64,000 nt of DNA from Streptomyces niveus (GTDB taxonomy: Bacteria; Actinomycetota; Actinomycetes; Streptomycetales; Streptomycetaceae), in the NCBI RefSeq assembly GCF_002009175.1, contig NZ_CP018047.1, forward strand, positions 2,542,001 through 2,606,000, read 5' to 3'. The notes beneath the pieces are model-generated. The model was not told the origin of the DNA and searched no databases. It saw nothing but the letters and a program-made list of their open reading frames with translations. A program made the translations under genes and the position numbers. Positions 17,728 through 24,943 of the stretch are shown piece after piece. Position 1 is the first letter of the stretch. Each line of letters opens with the position of its first letter.

Positions 17728-17757
17728 CGCCGGACGGGCCTTCAAGCCCGTCCGGCG
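17728..17757. terminator. Terminator hairpin after the PPA1309-like gene
   Basis: A 12-bp perfect stem (CGCCGGACGGGC / GCCCGTCCGGCG) with loop CTTCAA. Its right arm is the first copy of the interspersed GCCCGTCCGGCG repeat. Confidence 0.7.
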
Positions 17758-17906
17758 AGCACTTCAAGCCCGTCCGGCGATTGAGGACACCCGACCCACC
17801 GGGCGGAACCATCCCAACCCGCCCGCGCCCAACAAGCCCGTCCGGCGATTGAGGACGCCTCGCCCGCACGGGCGGACCCATTTCAGCCCGTCCGGCGATT
17901 GAGGAC
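17742..17906 (+). repeat. Four copies of the AAGCCCGTCCGGCGATTGAG intergenic repeat
   Basis: The sequence (A)AGCCCGTCCGGCG occurs at about 17744, 17766, 17834 and 17885; the last three continue with ATTGAGGAC. It fills most of the 215-bp gap between the convergent PPA1309-like and PDZ protease genes. Short interspersed repeats of this type are common at 3' ends of genes in Streptomyces. No gene is seen here. Confidence 0.8.
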
Positions 17907-17935
17907 AGCACCCGCCCGCCACTGGGCCAGGAAGG

Positions 17936-19027
17936 TCAGCCCGTCGAGCAGCTCGGCAGCCCCGCCGTGTCCCCGCCCTTGATCTTCTCCAGAGACGCCG
18001 TCGCGTCCTTGATGTTCTTCACCCGCACCAACGTCAGACCGTCCGGAATGTCGGAGGCCGCGGCGGCACAGTTCTCGTCCGGCGTCAGGAAGTACCGCGC
18101 ACCCGCGTCCCGCGCGCCGACCAGCTTCATACCGATGCCCCCGATCGGGCCGACCTTCCCGTTGTCGTCGATCGTGCCGGTGCCCGCGACGAACTTGCCG
18201 CCCGTCAGATCGCCGGGTGTGATCTTGTCCACGATCCCGAGCGCGAACATCAGCCCGGCGCTCGGCCCGCCGACATCGGCCAGCTTGATGTCGATCTCGA
18301 ACGGGAACGTGTGGTCCGTCCCGGCCTGGATCCCGACGATGGCCCGGTCGTCGCCCTCGTCCGACTTCACCGTCCTGACCGTGACCTTCTCGCTGCCCTC
18401 GGGCTCCTTGCCGGCCTTCTCCGCCGCCTCGGCCACCTTCGCCGGGACGATCGTGAAGACGACGTCCTCGCCCGGCTTGTGCTTGGTGACGATCTCGGCG
18501 ACGTCCGGCGGCGCCACGACGGCCTTGCCGTCCACCGCCTTGATCACGTCCCCGGCGTGCAGAGCTCCTTCGGAGGGGCTGTCCTTGACGACCGCCGCGA
18601 CGACGACCCGCGACGTGACGGGGATGTTCTCCTCCTTCAGGGCCGCGACCTTCGCGCTCTCCTGGGACTGGCTGAACTCCTCCGCGTTCTCCTGCGTGGA
18701 CTGCTCCTCCGTCTTGCCGTCCGGATAGAGCGTGTTGTGCGGCACCACGATGTTGTCGTGCGACAGCCAGCCGTAGACCGCCTCGACCACATTCATCTTG
18801 TAATCCGCGCCGGTGACCCTGACGGTCGTCATATTGAGATGACCCGACGTGGGATAGGTCTTACGACCCTCGATGTGGAGCACCGGTTCGCCATTCGCGT
18901 CGCCGAGTGTGTTCACCGTGGGACCGGGACTCATCTCCGCGTACGGAACGGGGATGAACACTCCCGCACAGAGCAGCGCGATGAGGACGAGAGTGGAAGC
19001 GAGCATCGTCGCGGTGCGGCGTGGCAT
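17936..19027 (-). CDS. PDZ-domain Lon-type (S16) membrane serine protease, YlbL-like
   Basis: A 363-aa protein with one N-terminal membrane anchor (MLASTLVLIALLCAGVFIPV), a PDZ domain around residues 130-200 (DSPSEGALHAGDVIKAVDG) and a C-terminal S16 protease domain. The catalytic Ser is in GGPSAGLMF and the Lys in GGIGMKLVGA, giving the Ser-Lys dyad of Lon and YlbL proteases. The active domain should face outside the membrane. The start ATG has no ribosome binding site, and TACTGT lies 6 nt upstream. The mycobacterial counterpart lies in the same UPF0182-PDZ-DUF2342 order. Confidence 0.9.
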   Translation of the reverse strand: MPRRTATMLASTLVLIALLCAGVFIPVPYAEMSPGPTVNTLGDANGEPVLHIEGRKTYPTSGHLNMTTVRVTGADYKMNVVEAVYGWLSHDNIVVPHNTLYPDGKTEEQSTQENAEEFSQSQESAKVAALKEENIPVTSRVVVAAVVKDSPSEGALHAGDVIKAVDGKAVVAPPDVAEIVTKHKPGEDVVFTIVPAKVAEAAEKAGKEPEGSEKVTVRTVKSDEGDDRAIVGIQAGTDHTFPFEIDIKLADVGGPSAGLMFALGIVDKITPGDLTGGKFVAGTGTIDDNGKVGPIGGIGMKLVGARDAGARYFLTPDENCAAAASDIPDGLTLVRVKNIKDATASLEKIKGGDTAGLPSCSTG

Positions 19028-19033
19028 GGAACG

Positions 19034-19039
19034 ACAGTA
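19034..19039 (-). promoter_or_regulatory. -10-like hexamer for leaderless PDZ protease mRNA
   Basis: TACTGT (minus strand) lies 6 nt before ATG 19027, and no ribosome binding site is present. Confidence 0.45.
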
Positions 19040-19102
19040 CGGGAAGGGTCTGTCGGCGCACCCCCGGGGCCGGTCCGTACGAGGCGGGTGCGCGGGGGCG
19101 TC

Positions 19103-19288
19103 TCAGACGGCGTCCGAGACGGCGTCCGTCGTGCCGGGATCGGACTTCGACATCGCGTCCCGGAAGCGCGCGTAGCCGGCCAGTTCGGCCATGTCTCCGA
19201 TGGTTCGGTTTCTCGAAACCCAGCTTCCCCATATCGCCGCGCCGACCGCGGCGAAGAGCGGAATCAGCAACCAGGCAAGCGCGGCCAT
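19103..19288 (-). CDS. Small single-span membrane protein
   Basis: A 61-aa protein with one hydrophobic segment at the N-terminus (LAWLLIPLFAAVGAAIWGSWV) and a hydrophilic tail rich in Arg and Asp (NRTIGDMAELAGYARFRDAM). I do not recognise a named family. ATG 19288 has GGGAGG 6 nt upstream, which argues for a real gene. It lies on the same strand just upstream of the PDZ protease gene. Confidence 0.65.
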   Translation of the reverse strand: MAALAWLLIPLFAAVGAAIWGSWVSRNRTIGDMAELAGYARFRDAMSKSDPGTTDAVSDAV

Positions 19289-19431
19289 TCCGACCTCCCT
19301 ACCCAATGTGTGTGTGCAAACCGATGATCAGCAGATTAGCCATCCGCTGCTTCAACGCTCCGGGCAGGGATGCGGTTACGCAAATCGGGCCGCACGGGAA
19401 CAGAGGGCGACGGCGAAGTCCGAGCGGGGCG

Positions 19432-19893
19432 TCAGCAGGCCCCGACCCATTCCTCCGTACCGTCGGAGAACGTCTGGTGCTTCCAGATCGGCACCTCGTG
19501 CTTGAGGTCGTCGATCAGCCTGCGGCAGGCCTCGAAGGCCTCCGCGCGGTGCGGACAGGAGACCGCGACGACGACCGCCAGATCTCCCACGGCCAGGTCA
19601 CCCACACGGTGGACGGCCGCGAGCGCGCGTACGGGAAAGTCGGCGACCACCTTCTCGGCCACCCGGCGTAGTTCGGCCTCGGCGGACGGATGGCAGGAGT
19701 ATCCGAGGGCGTCCACATCGGCACCCCCGTCGTGGTTGCGGACCGTCCCGACGAACAGGGCGGTGCCGCCCGCCGCGTCGTCCCCGACGGCCCGGAAGAT
19801 CTCGTCGACGGACAGTGGGGTCTCGCGTATCGCCAGCAGCCGGACGGGGTCCTGTGCCGCCCTCTCACCCGGATGCGCCTCGATGCTTGCCAT
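19432..19893 (-). CDS. moaE: Molybdopterin synthase catalytic subunit MoaE
   Basis: A 153-aa large subunit of molybdopterin synthase, which transfers sulfur from MoaD thiocarboxylate to precursor Z (cPMP). Signatures are GTALFVGTVRNHDGG, AVHRVGDLAVGDLAVVVAV, SCPHRAEAFEACRRLIDDLK and VPIWKHQTFSDG, the last with the active-site Lys. ATG 19893 is preferred: CACGAT lies 7 nt upstream and no ribosome binding site is visible. The bases before the start are nearly identical to those before the alkyltransferase-like gene at 45509. No moaD lies nearby. MoeZ at 50-51 kb could activate the sulfur carrier. Confidence 0.88.
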   Translation of the reverse strand: MASIEAHPGERAAQDPVRLLAIRETPLSVDEIFRAVGDDAAGGTALFVGTVRNHDGGADVDALGYSCHPSAEAELRRVAEKVVADFPVRALAAVHRVGDLAVGDLAVVVAVSCPHRAEAFEACRRLIDDLKHEVPIWKHQTFSDGTEEWVGAC

Positions 19894-19900
19894 GCGGCCC

Positions 19901-19924
19901 ATCGTGCCGCACGGCACCGGCATC
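19901..19924 (-). promoter_or_regulatory. Palindromic promoter element upstream of moaE
   Basis: On the minus strand a CGGTGCCGTGCGGCA palindrome-bearing sequence runs into CACGAT, followed by GGGCCGC and ATG. TGCCG-TG-CGGCA is an inverted repeat placed where the promoter spacer would be. The same arrangement precedes the gene at 45509. Confidence 0.45.
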
Positions 19925-20021
19925 ACGTAATGGCGCGTTCGACCGGCGGCCGGTCCCGCCGCTCGGAGAGTCCTACAGAGGCGGCCTTCCACGGAGAGCG
20001 ACCGTCTCCGGGCCGGCCCAC

Positions 20022-21134
20022 CTAGCGGCCCCGGCGTGCCTTACGGGCGCGGCGTACCACCGCCGCCGCGCCGAGCAGGGCGACCGTCGCTCCGGCGGCA
20101 CCCGCCGCCGTGGCGTCCTTGCGGCCGAGGCGGCGGCCCGCGACGGTGTGCCGGCCCTCCACCTCTTCGAGCAGCGCGCCGAGGACCTCCTCGTTCGTCC
20201 ACCGGGGCCGCCAGCCGGCGTCGTGGAGACGGCTGACGCTGACCACCCAGGGATGCATCGTGTACGCGAGGTCACCGGCCGGGGACGGTGTGAGGCCGAT
20301 CCGGTGCAGCCGCGCGGCGGCGCCCAGGGCGACGGCGGACGGCAGCTCCATGCGGCGGATGCCGCTCAGCTCCTCGATCTCCTCCTGTTCGAGCCAGCCG
20401 TCGCAGCCGACCGCGAACTCGCCGTCGACCTTCTCCAGCGCGGCGTACTCCAGGGCGCTGACCAGGTCGTCCACGTGGCAGAACTGCCAGGTGGGCCGGG
20501 AGCCGGCCACGACCAGCAGCCGGGGTGACTCGAAGTAGCGGGTGAGGGCTGTGTCCGTGCCCCCGACGAGGACGGCGGGCCGTACGACCGTGACGTTGAG
20601 ACCGGGGTGCGCGCGAGGCGCCCGGCGGCCGAGCCGTTCGATCTCCAGCAGGTCACCGACGCCCGTGGCCTCGGCGGTGGCGCGCAGCTCCGCGTCCTCC
20701 GACAGCGGGATGTCGTTGTCGGGCAGCGCCCCGTAGACCATGGCCGAGGTACACAGGACGACCCGGTGCACCCCCGCCGCGGCGGCCGCGGTGAGCACGG
20801 TCTGGGTGCCGCGGACGTTGTACGCCGTACGGGCCGCCGCGTCCCGCTCCAGGTCCAGATCGAGGGCCAGGTGCACCACCACGTCCGCGCCGCGCAGTTT
20901 CTCGGCGATGGCCGGATCCCGTACGTCGAGGATGTGCCACTGCGCCTCGCTCACCTCCCCGCGGCGCTCGTCGATCGCGACGACCTGCTTGATCTCTGCG
21001 GACGCCGCGAGGCGCCGGGTGAGCAGGTCTCCGACGCCCGAGGCGGCTCCGGTGACCGCGACGACGGGCCCGCGCGGCGGGGTCGGGGTTGAGCGGTTTC
21101 GCGCTGCGCGAACCTGTGGATCTGGGGAACTCAC
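20022..21134 (-). CDS. SDR-family NAD-dependent epimerase/reductase
   Basis: A 370-aa extended short-chain dehydrogenase/reductase. The Rossmann nucleotide loop is VTGAASGVGDLL near residue 35, followed by DVRDPAIAEKLRGADVVVHLA. A catalytic Tyr candidate is in CTSAMVYGALPD, but the usual YxxxK lysine is not evident, so it may be an atypical SDR. The C-terminus has a hydrophobic stretch (ATAAGAAGATVALLGAAAVV) before a basic tail, possibly a membrane anchor. GTG 21134 is chosen for its GGAG 8 nt upstream. The substrate is unknown. The gene is divergent from the DUF2342 gene. Confidence 0.78.
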   Translation of the reverse strand: MSSPDPQVRAARNRSTPTPPRGPVVAVTGAASGVGDLLTRRLAASAEIKQVVAIDERRGEVSEAQWHILDVRDPAIAEKLRGADVVVHLALDLDLERDAAARTAYNVRGTQTVLTAAAAAGVHRVVLCTSAMVYGALPDNDIPLSEDAELRATAEATGVGDLLEIERLGRRAPRAHPGLNVTVVRPAVLVGGTDTALTRYFESPRLLVVAGSRPTWQFCHVDDLVSALEYAALEKVDGEFAVGCDGWLEQEEIEELSGIRRMELPSAVALGAAARLHRIGLTPSPAGDLAYTMHPWVVSVSRLHDAGWRPRWTNEEVLGALLEEVEGRHTVAGRRLGRKDATAAGAAGATVALLGAAAVVRRARKARRGR

Positions 21135-21327
21135 CGGGCGTCTCCAGCGGTTGTCTTCAGTACGGACGTGTATGACACGTACGTACCAGGTGGCGTCCAT
21201 CCTGCCGCAGGCCGAGCGTCGGCGGAGCACCGAGCCCGGATGCGGGCTCGGATGTCTACGCTGGGTGGTGTTGTCGGGCAGTCGCTGTCGGCGGATAAGC
21301 CGGCGGCCCAACGAGCCGAGGAAACCC

Positions 21328-22827
21328 GTGAGTGACACCCCATTCGGATTCGGCCTTCCGCCGGAGGAGCCAGAGGACGGCGACGGCAAGAAGAACGGCC
21401 CTGCCGGAGGTGGTCAGGGTGCCGGCGGCCAGGGCGGAGGCAACCCCTTCTCGGGGTTCGGCTTCCCGGGCGGTCCGGGCGGTCCCGGCGCGGGCGGGGA
21501 CAACCCGTTCGCGGCGATGTTCGGATCGATGAATCCGAACGACCTGGGCGCGGCCTTTCAGCAGCTCGGCCAGATGCTGAGCTACGAGGGCGGTCCCGTG
21601 AACTGGGACATGGCCAAGCAGATCGCCCGGCAGCAGGTCTCGCAGGGCACGCCCGACGGTACGAAGGACGCCAGCGTGAGCCCGGGCGAGCGGACCGCGG
21701 TGGAGGAGGCCGTCCGCCTCGCCGACATCTGGCTGGACGGCGTCACGTCGCTGCCCTCCGGTGCGGGCTCGACCGTGGCGTGGAGCCGCGCCGAGTGGGT
21801 CGAGGCGACCCTCCCCGCGTGGCAGCAGCTCGTCGACCCGGTGGCCGAGCGGGTGGGCGCCGCCATGAGCGATGTGCTGCCCGAGGAGATGCAGGCCATG
21901 GCGGGCCCGCTGATCGGCATGATGCGCTCCATGGGAGGCGCCATGTTCGGACAGCAGATCGGGCAGGCCGTGGGCGTGCTCGCGGGCGAGGTGGTCGGTT
22001 CGACGGACATCGGGCTGCCGCTGGGCCCGGCCGGCAAGGCCGCGCTGCTCCCGCTGAACATCGCGACCTTCGGTAAGGACCTCGGTGTCCCGCAGGACGA
22101 GGTGCGGTTGTATCTGGCCCTGCGCGAGGCCGCCCACCAGCGGCTCTTCGCCCATGTGCCGTGGCTGCGCTCGCATCTGTTCGGTGCCGTCGAGGGGTAC
22201 GCGCGGGGCATCAAGGTCGACTCGTCCAAGCTGGAGGACGCCGTCAGCCAGCTCGACCCGTCGAACCCCGAGCAGCTTCAGGAAGCGCTTCAGCAGGGCA
22301 TGTTCCAGCCGGAGGACACGGTCGAGCAGAAGGCCGCCCTGGCCCGTCTGGAGACGGCGCTCGCGCTGGTCGAGGGCTGGGTGGACGCGGTGGTGCACGA
22401 GGCCGCCAGGACCCGCCTGACGTCGGCGGACGCGCTGCGCGAGACGCTGCGCAGGCGGCGCGCATCGGGCGGCCCGGCCGAACAGACCTTCGCCACCCTC
22501 ATCGGCCTTCAGCTGCGCCCCAGGCGGCTGCGGGACGCCTCCCGGCTCTGGGCGTCGCTCACGGACGCGCGGGGCGTGGACGGCCGTGACGGGCTCTGGG
22601 AGCACCCCGACAACCTGCCGACGGCCTCCGACCTGGACGACCCGGACGGCTTCGTCCACCACGAGCACGCGGACTTCTCCGAGCTGGACAAGCTGCTCGG
22701 CGAGGCCGCGGGCGGCAAGCCCAAGCTGGAGAAGGACACCGAGCCCGAGCAGCGCGACACGGGCGACAAGGACGGCAAGGACGGCAAGGGAACGAACGAC
22801 GAGGGCAAGGACGACGGCGCCAAGTGA
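21328..22827 (+). CDS. DUF2342 putative zinc-dependent hydrolase
   Basis: A 499-aa protein of the actinobacterial DUF2342 family, annotated in databases as a zinc-dependent metalloprotease or F420-associated hydrolase. The N-terminal ~70 residues are Gly/Pro-rich low complexity. The conserved core includes LADIWLDGVTSLPSG, EWVEATLPAWQQLVDPVAE and the zincin-like helix LREAAHQRLFAHVPWLR. The tail is Asp/Lys-rich. GTG 21328 has a GAGGAAA sequence before it and starts the family-typical DTPFGFGLPPEE. The stop codon overlaps the GTG of the downstream NUDIX gene, indicating translational coupling. Biochemical function remains open. Confidence 0.82.
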   Translation: MSDTPFGFGLPPEEPEDGDGKKNGPAGGGQGAGGQGGGNPFSGFGFPGGPGGPGAGGDNPFAAMFGSMNPNDLGAAFQQLGQMLSYEGGPVNWDMAKQIARQQVSQGTPDGTKDASVSPGERTAVEEAVRLADIWLDGVTSLPSGAGSTVAWSRAEWVEATLPAWQQLVDPVAERVGAAMSDVLPEEMQAMAGPLIGMMRSMGGAMFGQQIGQAVGVLAGEVVGSTDIGLPLGPAGKAALLPLNIATFGKDLGVPQDEVRLYLALREAAHQRLFAHVPWLRSHLFGAVEGYARGIKVDSSKLEDAVSQLDPSNPEQLQEALQQGMFQPEDTVEQKAALARLETALALVEGWVDAVVHEAARTRLTSADALRETLRRRRASGGPAEQTFATLIGLQLRPRRLRDASRLWASLTDARGVDGRDGLWEHPDNLPTASDLDDPDGFVHHEHADFSELDKLLGEAAGGKPKLEKDTEPEQRDTGDKDGKDGKGTNDEGKDDGAK

Positions 22828-23378
22828 GTCTGCACGACGACGCCGTCGGCGTACTGGAGACGTACGACGGCCGGAGTCACGACGGCCAGGACGAGCTGCG
22901 CGGGATCTATCTGGAGCATCTGGCGGCCCGTCCTGACGGGATGTGGAAGTCCTGCGGGGCCGGGCATCTCACGGCAAGTGCGCTGGTGATCGACCCGGAG
23001 CGGGGCCGTGTCCTGCTGACCCTTCACAAGAAGCTGGGCATGTGGCTCCAGATGGGCGGGCACTGCGAGCCCGGGGACGCCTCGCTCGCCGCCGCGGCGC
23101 TGCGCGAGGCCACGGAGGAGTCCGGCATCCAGGGACTGACACTGCTGCCCGGCGGGCCCGTACAGCTCGACCGGCACGCGATCCCGGCGCCCTGCCACTG
23201 GCATCTGGATGTCCAGTACGCGGCTCTGGCGCCGGCCGGCGCGGTCGAGGAGATCAGCGAGGAGTCACTGGATCTGCGCTGGTTCGCCTACGACGAGGTG
23301 GCGGCGGTCGCCGACGGGTCGGTCCTACGGCTCCTGGAGCGCACGCGCGCGGTGCTCCCGGCGCGGATCAGCGGCTGA
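22824..23378 (+). CDS. NUDIX hydrolase
   Basis: A 184-aa NUDIX enzyme that would hydrolyse a nucleoside diphosphate linked to X. The NUDIX box reads GDASLAAAALREATEESGI: the catalytic REATEESG part is intact, while the first Glu of the consensus (GX5E) is Ala. The start GTG overlaps the upstream DUF2342 stop (GTGA), so the two genes are probably co-translated. The substrate cannot be deduced. Short hairpins follow the gene, which is convergent with the AIM24 operon. Confidence 0.85.
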   Translation: MSLHDDAVGVLETYDGRSHDGQDELRGIYLEHLAARPDGMWKSCGAGHLTASALVIDPERGRVLLTLHKKLGMWLQMGGHCEPGDASLAAAALREATEESGIQGLTLLPGGPVQLDRHAIPAPCHWHLDVQYAALAPAGAVEEISEESLDLRWFAYDEVAAVADGSVLRLLERTRAVLPARISG

Positions 23379-23450
23379 CCGGCTGACGCGCCCGGCACGA
23401 CGGAGCGGGGGCGGCCTCCGAGGAGACCGCCCCTGAACCCTGAAGGCCGG

Positions 23451-23470
23451 CGAGGACCGGAAGGTCCTCG
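23451..23470. terminator. Terminator hairpin at the end of the AIM24 operon
   Basis: CGAGGACC-GGAA-GGTCCTCG is an 8-bp stem with a GGAA tetraloop, immediately beyond the stop codon of the last AIM24 gene. Together with a GGGGCGG/CCGCCCC pair at about 23408-23432 it separates the convergent transcripts. Confidence 0.6.
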
Positions 23471-23471
23471 G

Positions 23472-24233
23472 TCAGCCGCGGTTCCACACGTTGTTCTGGT
23501 TCTGCGCGTGGGCGCCCTGCTGGCCCACGCCGAACTGCGCACGCGCGCCCTGACCGATCTCCGCGTTCTGCGGCGGCATGACCTCGCTGGGCTGCACGAG
23601 CGCGAAACCCTGGCCGAGGAAACTCAGCTCCCAGCCCTCGCCGGTGTTGCCGCGCCGGCGCCGTACGCCCGAGGAGTGCGTCTGCGACTGCATCTGCACC
23701 CGCAGCGCGGAGGACCACGCCACGATCGCGTCGGCGTCCACGTTGACGTACTTGTCCGGCGTCACGTGCATCATCAGCGGCTGCCCGGACGTCATCAGGG
23801 CGACCTTGCCCCGGCCCGAGATGTTGAGCTGGTACTTGCCGGAGCCAGAGATGCCGTACTGGCTGTCCACCGCGATGACCTCGATGTGCAGCGTGGAGTC
23901 GAGCGCCAGGACATAGGCGCTGTCGACGGTCATGCCCTCCTGGTCGACATCCACGACGTGCACGTACTGCGCGAGGTTGGCGAAGAAGACCGTGCCCTGA
24001 CCCGAGCAGCGCATCAGGTCGAGGCCCTCACCGGTGTTCGCCCTGGCGCGCTGCTGGCCCGGCGACTGGTACTCACCGTCGAAGTCGATGAGTCCCTGGT
24101 AGGCGACCATCGCGCCCTTACGGGCGAGGACGTCGTCGTGCCCGGTGAGCGCGACCCGCAGCAGCTGCGGGTTCTGTACGGCGTAACGGTCCTGGGACTG
24201 CGTCTCCGCGAGTCCGAAAAGCGGGCTCTGCAT
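23472..24233 (-). CDS. AIM24-family protein (third gene of TerD/AIM24 operon)
   Basis: A 253-aa AIM24-like beta-rich protein. The body follows the family pattern: an ALTGHDDVLARKGAMVAYQG opening, MRCSGQGTVFFANLAQYVHVV, DSTLHIEV, and a closing GQGFALVQPSEV-type strand before a polar tail. Bacterial AIM24 proteins form beta-barrel assemblies of unclear function; the mitochondrial member helps maintain inner-membrane organisation. ATG 24233 has GGAGG 7 nt upstream. It lies 16 nt downstream of the second AIM24 gene, so the genes form an operon. Confidence 0.85.
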   Translation of the reverse strand: MQSPLFGLAETQSQDRYAVQNPQLLRVALTGHDDVLARKGAMVAYQGLIDFDGEYQSPGQQRARANTGEGLDLMRCSGQGTVFFANLAQYVHVVDVDQEGMTVDSAYVLALDSTLHIEVIAVDSQYGISGSGKYQLNISGRGKVALMTSGQPLMMHVTPDKYVNVDADAIVAWSSALRVQMQSQTHSSGVRRRRGNTGEGWELSFLGQGFALVQPSEVMPPQNAEIGQGARAQFGVGQQGAHAQNQNNVWNRG

Positions 24234-24249
24234 GATGTTCTCCTCCCCC

Positions 24250-24930
24250 TCAGTCCTGGATCCGCAGGCGGTCGGTGCTGTCCTCGCTGGGCTGCACGAC
24301 GACCAGACCCTGGCCCGAGAAGGCCATCTGGTAGGCCTCCCCGCTGCCCCGCCCGACGAGCGACGACGCCTTGAAGCTCCGCTTGCCCTTCACCTTGAGC
24401 CCGGGCGACCAGGCCACGAGGGCGTCGGGGTCGACGTACGTCTCGTCCTCACCACGGCCGCAGTCGACGACGATCGGCGTGCCGCGCGAGGTCAGCGCGA
24501 CCCAGCCGGTCCCGCCGACCGTGACGTTCCACAGACCCTGTCCGGCGAACTTGGCCAGCCCCTTCACCTTCTCGACGCCCCACTGGAGGTGCGCGTCGAA
24601 GGCCAGCAGATTGGTGCCGTTGACCGAGATCGAGTCGTTGTTGAGGTTGATGACGACGACGTCGGCGCCGTAGTCGGCGAGGTAGAGCAGGCCGTCTCCG
24701 GCGCACTTCATGATCGGTGTGCCCTCGCCCGTCACCCACTGGCCGGCGATCTGGCGCACGGCGGGCGGATTGGGCTCGTACTGCACGAAGCCCTCGTACG
24801 CGACCATCGAGCCGGTGCGCGCGTAGAGGTCCTGCCCACTGGTCATGGCGACCTTGAGCATGGTGCGGCCGTGGTTCTCCATCCGGGCCGTGACGGGGGT
24901 CGGGGCGAAGCCCGCGAGTTGCTGGTTCAT
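24250..24930 (-). CDS. AIM24-family protein (second gene of operon)
   Basis: A 226-aa AIM24 paralogue with the same order of segments as its neighbours: MTSGQDLYARTGSMVAYEGF, MKCAGDGLLYLADYGADVVV, NLLAFDAHLQWGVEKVKG, and SGQGLVVVQPSE near the end. ATG 24930 has GAGGGAG 8 nt upstream. Only 13 nt separate it from the TerD-AIM24 fusion gene upstream. Three adjacent paralogues imply local duplication and perhaps hetero-oligomer assembly. Confidence 0.85.
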   Translation of the reverse strand: MNQQLAGFAPTPVTARMENHGRTMLKVAMTSGQDLYARTGSMVAYEGFVQYEPNPPAVRQIAGQWVTGEGTPIMKCAGDGLLYLADYGADVVVINLNNDSISVNGTNLLAFDAHLQWGVEKVKGLAKFAGQGLWNVTVGGTGWVALTSRGTPIVVDCGRGEDETYVDPDALVAWSPGLKVKGKRSFKASSLVGRGSGEAYQMAFSGQGLVVVQPSEDSTDRLRIQD

Positions 24931-24943
24931 GTGCCGGGCTCCC

